Source: an uncultured Clostridia bacterium
GTDB taxonomy: Bacteria > Bacillota > Clostridia > Christensenellales > Borkfalkiaceae
Assembly (NCBI GenBank): GCA_944368925.1
Contig: CALVXG010000013.1
Location: 1 to 64,000, forward strand
DNA length: 64,000 nucleotides
Reading direction: 5' to 3'
Part shown: positions 32,001 to 40,246 of the stretch, in pieces
How the letters are laid out: every line of letters begins with the position of its first letter
How positions within the stretch are numbered: the stretch's first letter is position 1
Position numbers and translations under genes: made by a program
The notes under the pieces: model-generated
What the model saw: the letters and a program-made list of their open reading frames with translations, nothing else
Databases searched by the model: none
Told to the model about the DNA's origin: nothing

Positions 32001-33916
32001 TCTACCTGCTTTCCGAACGTCTCGGGATTCGCGTCCAACGCATGGTTCCCGCCCGATACCGAACGGAACGACGCCTTTTCCGCCACTTCGTAATAATCGA
32101 CGGATCCGCTCCCCTCGATCGGGAAACGGCAGCCCTGTTCGATCGTTATCACGTCCTTGCCGTCGTTTTTCAGAGAATAGCTTTGCCCCGCCTTCACTTC
32201 GATCATAAAGCGCGTCGGTTCGCCGAAATGTCCGCGCCTTGCCATAATCACCGAGCCCGCATTCTCCGAAAGTGGCGTCCCGTTGACGGATATGTACGGC
32301 ATGAAATATTCAAACTGCGCGGCAAGATCTTCATTCGCCGCATACGTCGCTTTGTCCAGCGTCAGATAGATCCAGTTGCTCGAAGCGCTGTTCCACACCA
32401 CCTGCACGCCCGTCACCTTGACGTCCGCTTTCTTCATCGGCTGTACGGGCTCTTCGGGTTTTACCACCTTGCCCGCATCGTAGCTTTCCGCCGAAAGGGT
32501 CACGCTGTCTAAGAAGAACTGCGCCCCCGTCCCGTCGATAAGCTGCAGGATAAACCCGCCGCACTTTCCGTCTTCTGCAAGCCCTTCCAACGAAACCGTC
32601 ACCTGCTGACTGCCCGACGTCGTGCGGAAACTCTGCACCGCGCTCTCATACCCGAGCGTCTGCACGCCCAGAGGATATACATAGAAAAGCGATGCGCCGT
32701 TGTACAAAAATTTGAGGTTCGCGCTCTTTGCGCCCGTCGAAGCGAGATCAATGGGCGTATTGAATTTATACTCCGCAAACTGCTCCACCGCGAGCGAACC
32801 GTTCGTCTGCGCGGAATATTCCGTCAGCGGGAGTCCCCATTCGGGATGCTCCGCAGGCATGTTTCCGATCGTAACCGCCAGCGAACTGAATCCGCCCAGC
32901 GCGTCCGTCTTCCCTTGCGTCACCGCAAAGATCTCGCTGTCTGCGTCGTATTCTTTCCCCGTTTCCCAAATAAATTGTTTGGAAAAGGCCTCTTCCGCGC
33001 CCGCCGAAGAAGTCCCCGACGAGAGATACGTTTCCGTCTCTTCGACAACGTAACAGCCCGCTCCGTTGTTCAAAGGAATGCGGCACCCCGCCTGTACCGT
33101 GATCGAATCGGTACCGTCTTGCCTGAGAACACCTCCCGGTAACTGAATGCAGAATTGCGACGTCCTGCCGTACTGTCCCTCTCTCGCCCAGGCAATATTA
33201 CCCGCCGTCAACGGCTGCCCGTTGACCAATATGTAAGAGGCAAACCAGTCTTTATGATCGTTGCTGTCCGTGTTTGAAGTAAAAACAGCCCCTTCCAGAT
33301 CGATATAGACAAAATCGGTCGTGCCGCTTGCATCCCAATGCACGGTAATTCCCTTTACGCTCGTCGACGAACCCGCGATAAACGTTTCTTCTCCCGTACC
33401 CTGCGTATTGACAGGCGAAAAGAAAGTCGCCGTTTCCGAAACCACATAATAATCGCATCCCGCCACTTCTTCTCCCGATTCCGCAGCCATAGGGATCTTG
33501 CAGCCCGCATAAACCGTTATCTTGTCCGTGCCGTCTTTTTTCAGAGAATACGTCTCCTTCGCAGGCATCTGTATCATATAACAGGTGGAGTCACCATAGA
33601 ACCCCTTCCTCGCATACGTTACCGAACCTATGCTATCCGACAGCAATACCCCGTTGACCGCAACGTAAGGCATAAAATATGCGTAATTTTGGGTGCTCGG
33701 CTCATTCGCCGTCGGAAATTCCGCTCCGTCCAGATAAATTCTGATCATGTTCTGGTCGTCTCCCCAGATCACATGTACGGACGAAACCTTCACCGCGTCA
33801 TCTTCGGCGGCGCGCGCCGTTTGAGCCCCCGTCAGCAGGGCAAACAGCACAAATACCGCGAAACAAACCGCAAACACCGCGACCGCTCCCGCATGCAGCA
33901 AGTATCTTTTACTCAT
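29081..33916 (-). CDS. Giant repetitive secreted surface protein with C-terminal Cys sorting signal
   Basis: A 1611-residue protein: a signal peptide (cleavage near TARA) and then alternating beta modules. Type A modules contain 'V-x-x-V-x-V-x-W' and 'GCKIP/GCRIPL-x-x-YYVVSETATF'-like ends. Type B modules (about residues 316-480, 639-803 and a diverged copy at about 830-985) contain 'LGVQTLGYESAVQSFRT' and 'GAQFFLDSVTLSAES'. The first two B copies differ at only about nine of 160 residues. The C-terminal third has further beta domains, and the tail is 'GGGCSGSAAGTTVLL', a hydrophobic stretch and 'KKRADKGVKRRK'. No catalytic domain was recognised. It heads the block of secreted proteins of this operon, 32 bases after the oxidoreductase gene. 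Adhesion or glycan-binding is inferred. Confidence 0.83.
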   Translation of the reverse strand: MSKRYLLHAGAVAVFAVCFAVFVLFALLTGAQTARAAEDDAVKVSSVHVIWGDDQNMIRIYLDGAEFPTANEPSTQNYAYFMPYVAVNGVLLSDSIGSVTYARKGFYGDSTCYMIQMPAKETYSLKKDGTDKITVYAGCKIPMAAESGEEVAGCDYYVVSETATFFSPVNTQGTGEETFIAGSSTSVKGITVHWDASGTTDFVYIDLEGAVFTSNTDSNDHKDWFASYILVNGQPLTAGNIAWAREGQYGRTSQFCIQLPGGVLRQDGTDSITVQAGCRIPLNNGAGCYVVEETETYLSSGTSSAGAEEAFSKQFIWETGKEYDADSEIFAVTQGKTDALGGFSSLAVTIGNMPAEHPEWGLPLTEYSAQTNGSLAVEQFAEYKFNTPIDLASTGAKSANLKFLYNGASLFYVYPLGVQTLGYESAVQSFRTTSGSQQVTVSLEGLAEDGKCGGFILQLIDGTGAQFFLDSVTLSAESYDAGKVVKPEEPVQPMKKADVKVTGVQVVWNSASSNWIYLTLDKATYAANEDLAAQFEYFMPYISVNGTPLSENAGSVIMARRGHFGEPTRFMIEVKAGQSYSLKNDGKDVITIEQGCRFPIEGSGSVDYYEVAEKASFRSVSGGNHALDANPETFGKQVEWTLGKEYDADGEIFAVTQGQTDALGGFSSLAVSIGNMPAEHPEWGLPLTEYSAQTNGSLAVEQFAEYKFNTPIDLASTGAKSANLTFLYNGASLFYVYPLGVQTLGYESAVQSFRTTSGSQQVTVSLEGLAQEGICGGFILQLADGTGAQFFLDSVTLSAESFDAGEVEEVVEFEWTLDTKIDVGSAVIKPNGAGSIGEFTTQGMTLGSGHEAWGLTGGDAYTQNLAKNDYFVVEFVLPLENTAVKSFSIEVLHNATTCFYVYPLGTTELGFDNAVQSFRTSNGYSTIELSATELFKDGVCGGFIVQAMTDSGVQFFLDSITLSEKAVQAEVEDLTEPEYATDTVSIVEVTYTYSYEGGYDDLLLITFDRTIFNKNSDKGLNNERVGLDDFAQYLLINGVSVAESGIGDYALRSMWERHDRLGIFIKNGQTGSLNNDAFDAITFAKGFAIRGSTGDYTMYTLESDMVFYTNRALETGKQVTMSQESDPQVDQTLTPLSAAWSVAGSEATVTVMFDKTVRMDGSDFTENLLRYVRVDGKALSEWESAVTVTFEGMAIRFTFATTLTADADVRITVEKGMNVQTNPDEALSKKAVQATKEFVRGENKENYFFAEGGTLNVYWATTPEAASEEDAEYVAFDLRLSVNNATYEQFDSAVLKNILIGEKDLLSILTEKSGASVTLSGYTLRVKIPASYLVKGLVITVKQGFKTPAGGVLAADERFVYDEMFELFEGEVHREEIEGELKPTDVNTILTATDGVAPGTNQLFIEFTTPCSTKYLPFMQADEGTIYASYGSVGVTMPAPYVYELTRYGMRESLWEYLLLDGKTLREWAETDGGGEAMRYIDMYYQGTNFGVYYLQIVITAQSSAVMDWSEAHTITFKEGFVTPAFGVFEKDVQYAWNPETKAWTPDESAMATVDPNAQLKEESGEEQIVVTGGGCSGSAAGTTVLLAAAFVGASAAALKKRADKGVKRRK
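31508..32969 (-). repeat. Near-identical intragenic direct repeat (two copies, period 969 bp)
   Basis: Two copies of about 490 bases (31508-32000 and 32477-32969) lie 969 bases (323 codons) apart inside the surface-protein gene. They are almost identical at the DNA level, including many synonymous positions. This indicates recent duplication or ongoing gene conversion, and the array could expand or contract by recombination. Confidence 0.85.
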
Positions 33917-33948
33917 TCCCCTATCTCCTTATCCTTATTTTTGCGCCG

Positions 33949-35232
33949 TCACGCATTCCTGTACGGCGCTACGTCCACAAGCGCCCCGCCCGCAAGACGA
34001 GACTCCTCCGCCGCGATCGCCATATAATGACTTTCGACGGAATTTTCGATGGACGTATCCACGTTTTTGTTACCTTCCGCAAGAATTTCGTAGAGCTTGT
34101 CGAGCATTCTGTGATCGCCGCCCCCGTGCCCTTCCAGATCGTCGGTCAGATCGGAGATCTTCCACTCCCTGTCTTCCCCGAAGTACTTTTTGAGAACGAT
34201 CCTGTCCTCCCCTTCGTGCAAAAACAGCTCACCGTCCGAACCGAAAAAGCGGATATCCCTGCCGCCGTTCTTGACAAATGCCTCCATCTTCAACGTCGCC
34301 GTGATCCCGTTTTCAAACTGCATGATCGTCGTCTGATTGTCCACCACGTCGTTGTCGCACGCAAACACGCACCTGCCGTACGGCCCTTCTTCGATGGCTT
34401 TGTGCAGATTCTCCGCCGTCAACGGCAATTCGTCCGTGATCACGTTCATCGGCCACGCATTTTCCGGCGCACCGAATTCGTTCTTCCACATGTCCACGTA
34501 AATGCGCTCCGCACTGTACGGACACGTCCGCACATACTTACACTCCGTACACCTGTCCGCCGCCCCTTTCGGCTGGTTCTCCTTCCGAAAATAAAACAGC
34601 GACCCCATCGACGAAACACTGCGGCACTTCGCCCCGATAAAATATTGGATCAGATCCAGATCATGACAGCACTTCGCCATGATCATCGGCGTCGTATCCT
34701 CGCTCCTGCGCCAGTTCCCGCGCACATAACTGTGCGCTTCGTGCCAGAATACCACGTTCTCCGTCTGATCGATGGATACGATCTTTCCGATCGCCCCCGA
34801 ATCGAGGATCTCTTTTACCTTGTTGATCGCCGCCGTGTACCGCAATACGTGACACACCATCACCGTCCTGCCCGACTGCCGCGCACATTGCACCAGCTCG
34901 CGCAATTCCTTCGCGTCCGCCGAGATAGGCTTTTCCAGCAATATGTCATACCCCAACGCCAGGCCGCGCTTCGCCATCCGCACGTGCATCCGATCCAGCG
35001 TGCACACCAAAAGCAGATCGCTGCGCTTTTTCGCAAAAAACTCCTCCTCGTCCTTAAACCACTCCGCCTGCGGCACACCGAACGTCTCCCCGTACTTTTC
35101 CAGCCGCTCTTCGTTCGTGTCGCACAGGCTCACAATGCGGAATCTGTCCCTGCATTTGTTAAGATACCTTCCGTATGCCTCGCCTCCGCGCGCCCCCACT
35201 CCGATTATGGATACCGTCACGATTTTGCCCAT
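33949..35232 (-). CDS. Gfo/Idh/MocA-family NAD(P)-dependent oxidoreductase
   Basis: A 427-residue protein with an N-terminal Rossmann fold ('VSIIGVGARGGEAYGRYL', 'IVSLCDTNEERL') and the family's 'EKPIS' lysine motif near residue 100. The C-terminal alpha/beta domain contains 'CHDLDLIQYFIGA' (possible catalytic His/Asp). A Cys-rich insertion 'DRCTECKYVRTCPY' is typical of one sugar-oxidoreductase subgroup. These enzymes oxidise, reduce or epimerise sugars, inositols and glycosides. It is cytoplasmic and upstream of the surface-protein gene, so it likely processes the sugar imported by this operon. A terminator-like hairpin separates it from the AraC gene. Confidence 0.92.
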   Translation of the reverse strand: MGKIVTVSIIGVGARGGEAYGRYLNKCRDRFRIVSLCDTNEERLEKYGETFGVPQAEWFKDEEEFFAKKRSDLLLVCTLDRMHVRMAKRGLALGYDILLEKPISADAKELRELVQCARQSGRTVMVCHVLRYTAAINKVKEILDSGAIGKIVSIDQTENVVFWHEAHSYVRGNWRRSEDTTPMIMAKCCHDLDLIQYFIGAKCRSVSSMGSLFYFRKENQPKGAADRCTECKYVRTCPYSAERIYVDMWKNEFGAPENAWPMNVITDELPLTAENLHKAIEEGPYGRCVFACDNDVVDNQTTIMQFENGITATLKMEAFVKNGGRDIRFFGSDGELFLHEGEDRIVLKKYFGEDREWKISDLTDDLEGHGGGDHRMLDKLYEILAEGNKNVDTSIENSVESHYMAIAAEESRLAGGALVDVAPYRNA

Positions 35233-35257
35233 CTCTCTTTACCCTCCCAAGCGGCAC

Positions 35258-35294
35258 AAAAAAACTTTATCTGCTGTCCGCAAATAAAGTTTAT
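35258..35294 (-). terminator. Terminator or attenuator between AraC gene and oxidoreductase gene
   Basis: On the minus strand AACTTTAT pairs with ATAAAGTT around a 13-base loop and is followed by a T-run. It would end the AraC transcript 47 bases after its stop. Confidence 0.6.
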
Positions 35295-35317
35295 CACACA
35301 GATTATTGCAAAATCAA
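35288..35317 (-). promoter_or_regulatory. Possible promoter of the second sugar operon
   Basis: TTGATT and TAAACT with 18-base spacing on the minus strand, overlapping the hairpin upstream of the oxidoreductase gene. The weak match fits an activator-dependent promoter. Confidence 0.35.
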
Positions 35318-35340
35318 TATCAAATTGACGAGAATCCGCT

Positions 35341-36132
35341 TCAAAAATTAATATTTTTCTCCCGCGCCTCTTTCTGCGCCCTGTAAAACGTCGCCGTACT
35401 GCTGAATCCGCATTTGTATATGATCTCCAGCGCCGTCGCCCCCGTCCGCTTCTGTTCCGCAAAATATTCCTTCGCCTTGCGCAGCCGCAAAAGATTCAGA
35501 TAACTCCGAAACCGTATCCCCACAATGTCCCGAAATATCTTCGAACAGTATTCCTTCGTATACCCGCTCTCCCGCGCTACCTCCGCAAGCGATATGTCCT
35601 CCGTATAATGCTCGTTGATGTACTTCAATACCTTCACCGTCACGCGCTTGTCCTTCCCCTCGATGATCGGCGTCAGCGGATAGTGCCGTATCAGCTTGGA
35701 AAACAACAGCGTACTGTACCCGAAATTGCATAAATACGTCTTGTTCTCCCCTTCTTCTTCCAGCCAATGCCGTATCAGCCCGATCGTCTCCCTGTTTTTG
35801 TCCGCCTTTTTCATGTACGTCGGCAGCGTCAGACCGCGGAACGATTCCTCGAAAACCTTCGTGTACTCCCTGCTCAACACAAGCACGATCGCCCGTATCT
35901 GCGGCGTACACTTTTTATAACAATGGTATTCGAAACTCCCTACAAAAAAGATCTCCCCCGCCCGAAGCCGCTGCACTTCCCCTAAATGCCGCGCCTCGAT
36001 TTCCCCTTCCAGCATAAACACAAACTCCATGCTGTCATGAAAATGCCCCACTTCGGACAAGATCGTCTCATCTTTAAAATAAATCTGCCGCTCTAAATCC
36101 GCTTCCGAAAAATATACCCCTTTGTCTTCCAT
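35341..36132 (-). CDS. AraC-family transcriptional regulator
   Basis: The start is ATG 36132 (MEDKGVYF), with GAGAGG 8 bases upstream; the longer frame to 36294 has no ribosome site. The 263-residue protein has an N-terminal cupin sensor ('VGHFHDSMEFVFMLEGEIEA', 'GEIFFVGSFEYH') and a C-terminal AraC DNA-binding domain ('ISLAEVARESGYTKEYCSKIF' then 'ALEIIYKCGFSSTATFYRAQK'). The final 'GFSS-x-x-FYRAFKK' signature is slightly diverged. It precedes the oxidoreductase and sugar-transport genes on the same strand and is their probable activator. Confidence 0.92.
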   Translation of the reverse strand: MEDKGVYFSEADLERQIYFKDETILSEVGHFHDSMEFVFMLEGEIEARHLGEVQRLRAGEIFFVGSFEYHCYKKCTPQIRAIVLVLSREYTKVFEESFRGLTLPTYMKKADKNRETIGLIRHWLEEEGENKTYLCNFGYSTLLFSKLIRHYPLTPIIEGKDKRVTVKVLKYINEHYTEDISLAEVARESGYTKEYCSKIFRDIVGIRFRSYLNLLRLRKAKEYFAEQKRTGATALEIIYKCGFSSTATFYRAQKEAREKNINF

Positions 36133-36282
36133 CCTCTTTTCCTCTCCTTTTGCCGCGTCTTTCACCCCTGCTCTCTCACAAACTCCGCCGTCCGATACTC
36201 CCCTCGTCTGCCGAATTTCGCCCGTCGGATCTTTCCGCCCTTTTACGCGCCTTTCCGCAAGGCGAATTAAATCTTTATTATC

Positions 36283-36310
36283 ATTATAGCACACATTTGC
36301 GAAAATGCAA
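36283..36310 (-). promoter_or_regulatory. Promoter of the AraC gene at 36132
   Basis: TTGCAT and TATAAT with 16-base spacing; the leader is about 145 bases. Confidence 0.65.
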
Positions 36311-36586
36311 TACCCGCAGGCAAACCGTTTTGTCAGATTTTTGCACTTACGTGGAAGGAAAATCGCGTCTGCTTGGAAATACAGAGGGTTTGCCTTTTTC
36401 TCGCCGCGGCAGATTTTATCCGATTTTTCCGAAAGGTCTTGGCAAAGTATGTCCTTTTCGGGATAAGAGAGCGGCGGACATTTTGTTATTAGCCGACCGC
36501 GGCGGGCATGGCGCTTTTAACCAACCGACGCGGGGCATGTTTTGTTTTTCGGCCGACCGATGCGGACTTTTCCGCTTTATGCGGCG
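36311..36586. other. Intergenic stretch, nothing recognised
   Basis: About 275 bases between the AraC promoter and a terminator. It carries no ORF with a ribosome site and no recognisable RNA. Confidence 0.4.
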
Positions 36587-36628
36587 AAAAAGGAGAGGCG
36601 GCGCAATCTTGCGCCGCCTCTCCTTTTT
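36587..36628. terminator. Bidirectional terminator with GCGCAA core
   Basis: A 20-bp perfect stem, AAAAAGGAGAGGCGGCGCAA and its complement with a 2-base loop. It ends the polysaccharide-deacetylase gene, whose stop is 23 bases away. Confidence 0.9.
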
Positions 36629-36651
36629 GTATTTTCCGCCTTCCGACGGTT

Positions 36652-37350
36652 TTATTGTTTTTTTTCGCCCGTTACGCTCTCGAAGACCTGCATGTTTGTC
36701 ACGCACTGCGCGCCTTCCACCTTCGACAGCTTTTCGAGGATCTTTTCCGCCCGATCCCAGCAATCGTGCAGATCAAACTCGTACGTATGCCCCCAAAGAT
36801 ACAACAATCCGTCGCCCTCATCCTTCGCAAAGCGGTCGATGAGCGATTCCGTCTTTTCGTCCAGAATGTGCGCCGTGGGATTCCACAGCAGAAAATCTTC
36901 GGGAAATTCAAAATGATAGGTGGAGACGATCGTGCGGGCGTAACGTATGTTCGTGTACGTGCGCACCGTTTCCGTGACGAGCCTGTCATAATTGGGATGC
37001 GCGCCCGGGTACGCCATGCCCAAAACGGGATACCCCGTCAGCTCGCTCAGTTTAACCGAATCGCCGATCACTTCTTCCAAAATGCGGCGTACGGAACAAT
37101 TCAGCAAAAGCGGGTGCGTGCGCGTATGCACCGCTACCTCGAACCCGTCGTACAGCGACGAAAGCTCTTCGGGCGCGATCTTCTTGTGCGAAACACGCTT
37201 TCCGCCCTCGAAAATAAGCTCTCCATCCCTTCCCAAAAGCGCGGAATTCACGTTGAACGTGCATTTCAACCCGTATTTTCTGAGAAGCTCTGCAAAACGC
37301 CTGTCCTGCGTCACGCCGTCGTCAAAACTCAGCGTAATAAATTTTTTCAT
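36652..37350 (-). CDS. Polysaccharide deacetylase (NodB-like) family protein
   Basis: A 232-residue protein with NodB-homology motifs: motif 1 'LSFDDG' (Asp9-Asp10) and motif 2 'HTRTHP' (metal-binding His pair), followed by 'YPGAHPN' in the motif 3 region. There is no signal peptide, so it acts in the cytoplasm. Relatives of this short type deacetylate small sugars or act on other C-N bonds rather than on wall polymers. It follows icd after 27 bases and probably shares its transcript, although no metabolic link is obvious. Confidence 0.87.
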   Translation of the reverse strand: MKKFITLSFDDGVTQDRRFAELLRKYGLKCTFNVNSALLGRDGELIFEGGKRVSHKKIAPEELSSLYDGFEVAVHTRTHPLLLNCSVRRILEEVIGDSVKLSELTGYPVLGMAYPGAHPNYDRLVTETVRTYTNIRYARTIVSTYHFEFPEDFLLWNPTAHILDEKTESLIDRFAKDEGDGLLYLWGHTYEFDLHDCWDRAEKILEKLSKVEGAQCVTNMQVFESVTGEKKQ

Positions 37351-37377
37351 ACACTCTCCCCGCTCTTTTGCCGCGTT

Positions 37378-38589
37378 TTATTCCATTCTCTTTGCGACCG
37401 CTTTCAAAAACGCGCGCGTTTCCAGCTTTTTCGGCACGATCCCTTCCGCATGAAACAGCGGCACCAGGTCGCCCGTCATCTCGCCCTCTTCGATCGTGCG
37501 CACCGTCGCCTCTTCCAAACGCTTCGCAAATTCCGCAAGTTCGGGCGTGTTGTCCAGCTCGCCGCGCTTTTTCAGCGCTCCCGTCCAGGCAAAGATCGTC
37601 GCCACCGAGTTCGTGGACGTCTCCTCCCCCTTCAGATGTTTGTAATAGTGACGCGTCACCGTGCCGTGCGCCGCTTCAAATTCATAATTTCCGTCCGGCG
37701 ATACCAGCACCGACGTCATCAGCCCCAACGATCCGTACGCCGTCGCCACCATGTCGCTCATGACGTCGCCGTCATAGTTCTTGCACGCCCACAAAATTCC
37801 GCCTTCCGAACGCACGATGCGCGCCACCGCGTCGTCGATCAGCGTGTACATATATTCGATGCCCGCTTTTTCAAACTTCTCTTTGTATTCCTTTTCGAAA
37901 ATCTCCGCAAAGATATCCTTGAAATGATGATCGTATTTCTTGGAAATCGTGTCCTTCGTCGCAAACCACAAAGGCATCTTCACGTCCAGCGCGTAGTTGA
38001 AACAGGAACGCGCAAAACTTTCGATCGATTTGTCCAGATTGTGCACCGACTGCACGATCCCGTCGCTGTTTTTAAAATCATGCACCAGGAGCTTCTCCAC
38101 GGCGTTTCCTTCCGCGTCTTCCACCACGAGATACGCCTTTCCGCCCTGCTTTACCTGCGTCTCGACCCCCGCGTATACGTCGCCGTACGCGTGACGCGCC
38201 AGCACGATCGGCTTTTTCCAGCCGGGGATATACGGCGTGATCCCCTTCGCAAGAATGGGCGCACGGAACACCGTCCCGTCCAGAATGCGGCGGATCGTCC
38301 CGTTCGGACTCTTCCACATCTGTTTGAGCTTGTATTCCTCCACGCGCTGCGCATTGGGCGTGATCGTCGCACACTTTACGCCCACTTTGTATTTCTTGTT
38401 CGCATTCGCCGCGTCCACCGTCACCTGATCGTTCGTCTCGTCACGGTGTACGAGCCCCAGATCGTAATACTCCGTCTTTAAATCTACATACGGGCAGATC
38501 AGATCTTCCTTGATCCATTGCCACAGCACGCGCGTCATTTCATCCCCGTCCATCTCCACGATGGGATTCTTCATTGCGATCTTTGCCAT
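37378..38589 (-). CDS. icd: NADP-dependent isocitrate dehydrogenase (eukaryotic-like class)
   Basis: A 403-residue enzyme matching the homodimeric type II NADP-isocitrate dehydrogenases of mitochondria, Thermotoga and many anaerobes rather than E. coli Icd. The start '[15 protein letters not shown]', '[17 protein letters not shown]', '[14 protein letters not shown]', 'RHAYGDVY' and '[11 protein letters not shown]' are diagnostic. It converts isocitrate to 2-oxoglutarate and CO2, supplying glutamate and NADPH. A TTGTAT-17-TAGAAT promoter and an AGGAG site precede it. The polysaccharide-deacetylase gene follows on the same transcript. Confidence 0.97.
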   Translation of the reverse strand: MAKIAMKNPIVEMDGDEMTRVLWQWIKEDLICPYVDLKTEYYDLGLVHRDETNDQVTVDAANANKKYKVGVKCATITPNAQRVEEYKLKQMWKSPNGTIRRILDGTVFRAPILAKGITPYIPGWKKPIVLARHAYGDVYAGVETQVKQGGKAYLVVEDAEGNAVEKLLVHDFKNSDGIVQSVHNLDKSIESFARSCFNYALDVKMPLWFATKDTISKKYDHHFKDIFAEIFEKEYKEKFEKAGIEYMYTLIDDAVARIVRSEGGILWACKNYDGDVMSDMVATAYGSLGLMTSVLVSPDGNYEFEAAHGTVTRHYYKHLKGEETSTNSVATIFAWTGALKKRGELDNTPELAEFAKRLEEATVRTIEEGEMTGDLVPLFHAEGIVPKKLETRAFLKAVAKRME

Positions 38590-38620
38590 ATTTTTAAAGC
38601 TCCTGTTTGCTTTTTCCCTT

Positions 38621-38649
38621 ATTCTATCAAAAAATTAAGGAAAATACAA
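38621..38649 (-). promoter_or_regulatory. Promoter of icd
   Basis: TTGTAT and TAGAAT, 17-base spacing, on the minus strand, 32 bases before the icd start codon. Confidence 0.7.
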
Positions 38650-38722
38650 GCGTTTGCCCGCTCCCCCTCTCCCCTACGCCGTAATTTCTCCGCGTTTTTT
38701 TGCCGGTCGATCTTATTTTAAA

Positions 38723-38760
38723 AGGGCTGCGCCCGCAAATGCATTTGCGGGCGCAGCCCT
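38723..38760. terminator. 38-bp perfect palindrome
   Basis: The arm AGGGCTGCGCCCGCAAATG is followed directly by its exact complement, with no loop bases in the DNA. A second long hairpin follows. Together they insulate ddl from icd. Confidence 0.7.
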
Positions 38761-38774
38761 CGGTCATCCTTCCG

Positions 38775-38820
38775 AAAGGCGTGCGGGGGCGCAGAATCTG
38801 CGCCCCCGCACGCCTTTTTC
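38775..38820. terminator. Long GC-rich bidirectional terminator
   Basis: A 21-bp stem beginning AAAGGCGTGCGGGGGCGCAG, with one central unpaired base and a T-run on the plus side. Confidence 0.8.
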
Positions 38821-39035
38821 TGCTCTTTCCGTTTTTTTAAACGCAAGGGCAAAAGTTTTTCGTTTTTACCGATCTGCCGTCCGTTGTTTTTAAAAGCGGA
38901 GCCGTCCCCTTCGTTTGGAAGATAGGTATGTAAGATAAGAAGTTTTTAAACGCGAAACCGCCTTTTTTCTCTCCTTGCCACACGGCAGAGAGCATGAACG
39001 ATACAAAATTTTTTTGAAAGGGGCTCCGTCTGCGC
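38821..39035. other. Intergenic stretch downstream of ddl
   Basis: About 215 bases with no recognisable gene or RNA; it is the 3' flank of the ddl transcript. Confidence 0.4.
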
Positions 39036-40163
39036 CTATCCTCTCCGCTTGGAGGAAGCGCGTATGCCGCTCAGAACGCCGCAGTTGGAAAGCATTTTCT
39101 TTTCCGAACGCGCGACGCTGTCGCAGATGCCCTGCTCAATAAAGACGGTCAAAAGGTCCTTGAAATCAGCGAGATTTTTACAGAACAGATACCAGGCGAG
39201 CGACCCGGGCACCGTGTTCATTTCGTTGAAATATACCTCGTTACCGCTCAGCAAAAAGTCCGCCCGCACCACGCCGCGAAGATTGAGCCGCCTGTAAAGC
39301 AATTTCGTGTACCCCTGCACGAGATCTGCATTGGCTTTGGAGATCTTGGCGGGGAAGTCGTTTTTGTTCTCTTTTCCGCCGCCCAAATATTTGTCGCCGA
39401 AGGTCAAAAATTTATGCTGCGTTTTCGGTTCTTCGCAGGAAGATACGACGATTTCGTCGCCGTTTTTGTAACACGCACAGTTGATTTCGCGGCGATCCGC
39501 CAGATATTTTTCCGCGATCAGAAGGGTGTCGTAGGCGAACGCCGCTTCAATGGCAAACGTCAGCCGCGCCCGATCTTCCGCCACCGCCACGCCGATGCTC
39601 GATCCTTGCCGCGCGGGTTTGATGATGACGGGATAGCCCAACCGCTCCTCGATACAGCGCACCGCAAACGCGCCGCGCTTTTTGTATTCGTTTTCGCTGA
39701 TGCGGAAATAGGGCAGCGTGCGCACACCCAGCGCCTTTGCCGCCAGCTTTGTGAGCGCTTTGTCCATAAAGAGCGCCGAAGGCGCCATGTCGGGCGAGGC
39801 GTTCGCGATCCCGTTCAGTTCCAAAAGCGCCGCCACCGCGCCGTCTTCCCCGCCCATGCCGTGACAGCAGTTGAGCGCACAGTCGATCTTTGCGAGCGGC
39901 TTTACTTTATTTTTGCGCAGCAAACACAGTTCCTGCCCGCAAAAAATCGCCCGCTCCGCCCGCTTTTCCAGGTTGCCGCCCCGATAAAACGACGTGTCCG
40001 TCAGCTCTTTGCCCGTATACATCGCCCCGTCCTGCGCTATGTACACGGGATACCCTTCGTACCGCTCCGTATCCAGCAAATTCGCCGCCATCGTGCCCGT
40101 GATGATCGAGATCTCGTTTTCGCATGACTTTCCGCCAAACAATACCGCCACGTTTTTGCGCAT
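39036..40163 (-). CDS. ddl: D-alanine--D-alanine ligase
   Basis: ATG 40163 (MRKNVAVLFGG) has GGAGGTG 7 bases upstream and is chosen over an upstream start at 40250 that overlaps murF. The 375-residue ATP-grasp enzyme shows the N-terminal 'VLFGGKSCENEISI', the grasp-domain strand 'PVIIKPARQGSSIGV' and the metal-binding 'FNEMNTVPGS'. It joins two D-alanines for peptidoglycan synthesis. It follows murF, which adds the dipeptide to the UDP precursor, so consecutive steps are encoded together. It is the last gene of the tsaE-tsaB-rimI-hydrolase-murF-ddl cluster. Confidence 0.95.
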   Translation of the reverse strand: MRKNVAVLFGGKSCENEISIITGTMAANLLDTERYEGYPVYIAQDGAMYTGKELTDTSFYRGGNLEKRAERAIFCGQELCLLRKNKVKPLAKIDCALNCCHGMGGEDGAVAALLELNGIANASPDMAPSALFMDKALTKLAAKALGVRTLPYFRISENEYKKRGAFAVRCIEERLGYPVIIKPARQGSSIGVAVAEDRARLTFAIEAAFAYDTLLIAEKYLADRREINCACYKNGDEIVVSSCEEPKTQHKFLTFGDKYLGGGKENKNDFPAKISKANADLVQGYTKLLYRRLNLRGVVRADFLLSGNEVYFNEMNTVPGSLAWYLFCKNLADFKDLLTVFIEQGICDSVARSEKKMLSNCGVLSGIRASSKRRG

Positions 40164-40246
40164 AAAAAAACACCTCCGCAAAAAATTTTTCGCTTTGGTG
40201 TTTTTCGTTTTTCCGCTCCCGCGGCCTGCCTTATTCCATTCCGTTT

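Noticed and set aside
24517-32512. Very long plus-strand open frames opposite the second sugar operon
   Set aside because: They are Arg/His-rich, lack domains and ribosome sites, and lie antisense to well-supported genes; they arise from codon bias of the minus-strand genes. The same applies to long plus-strand frames over 36508-38481, 40358-42118, 54293-56701 and 59783-63292.
2091-33916. LPXTG sortase signals on the large secreted proteins
   Set aside because: No LPXTG-like motif precedes the C-terminal helices; the conserved element is the Cys motif.
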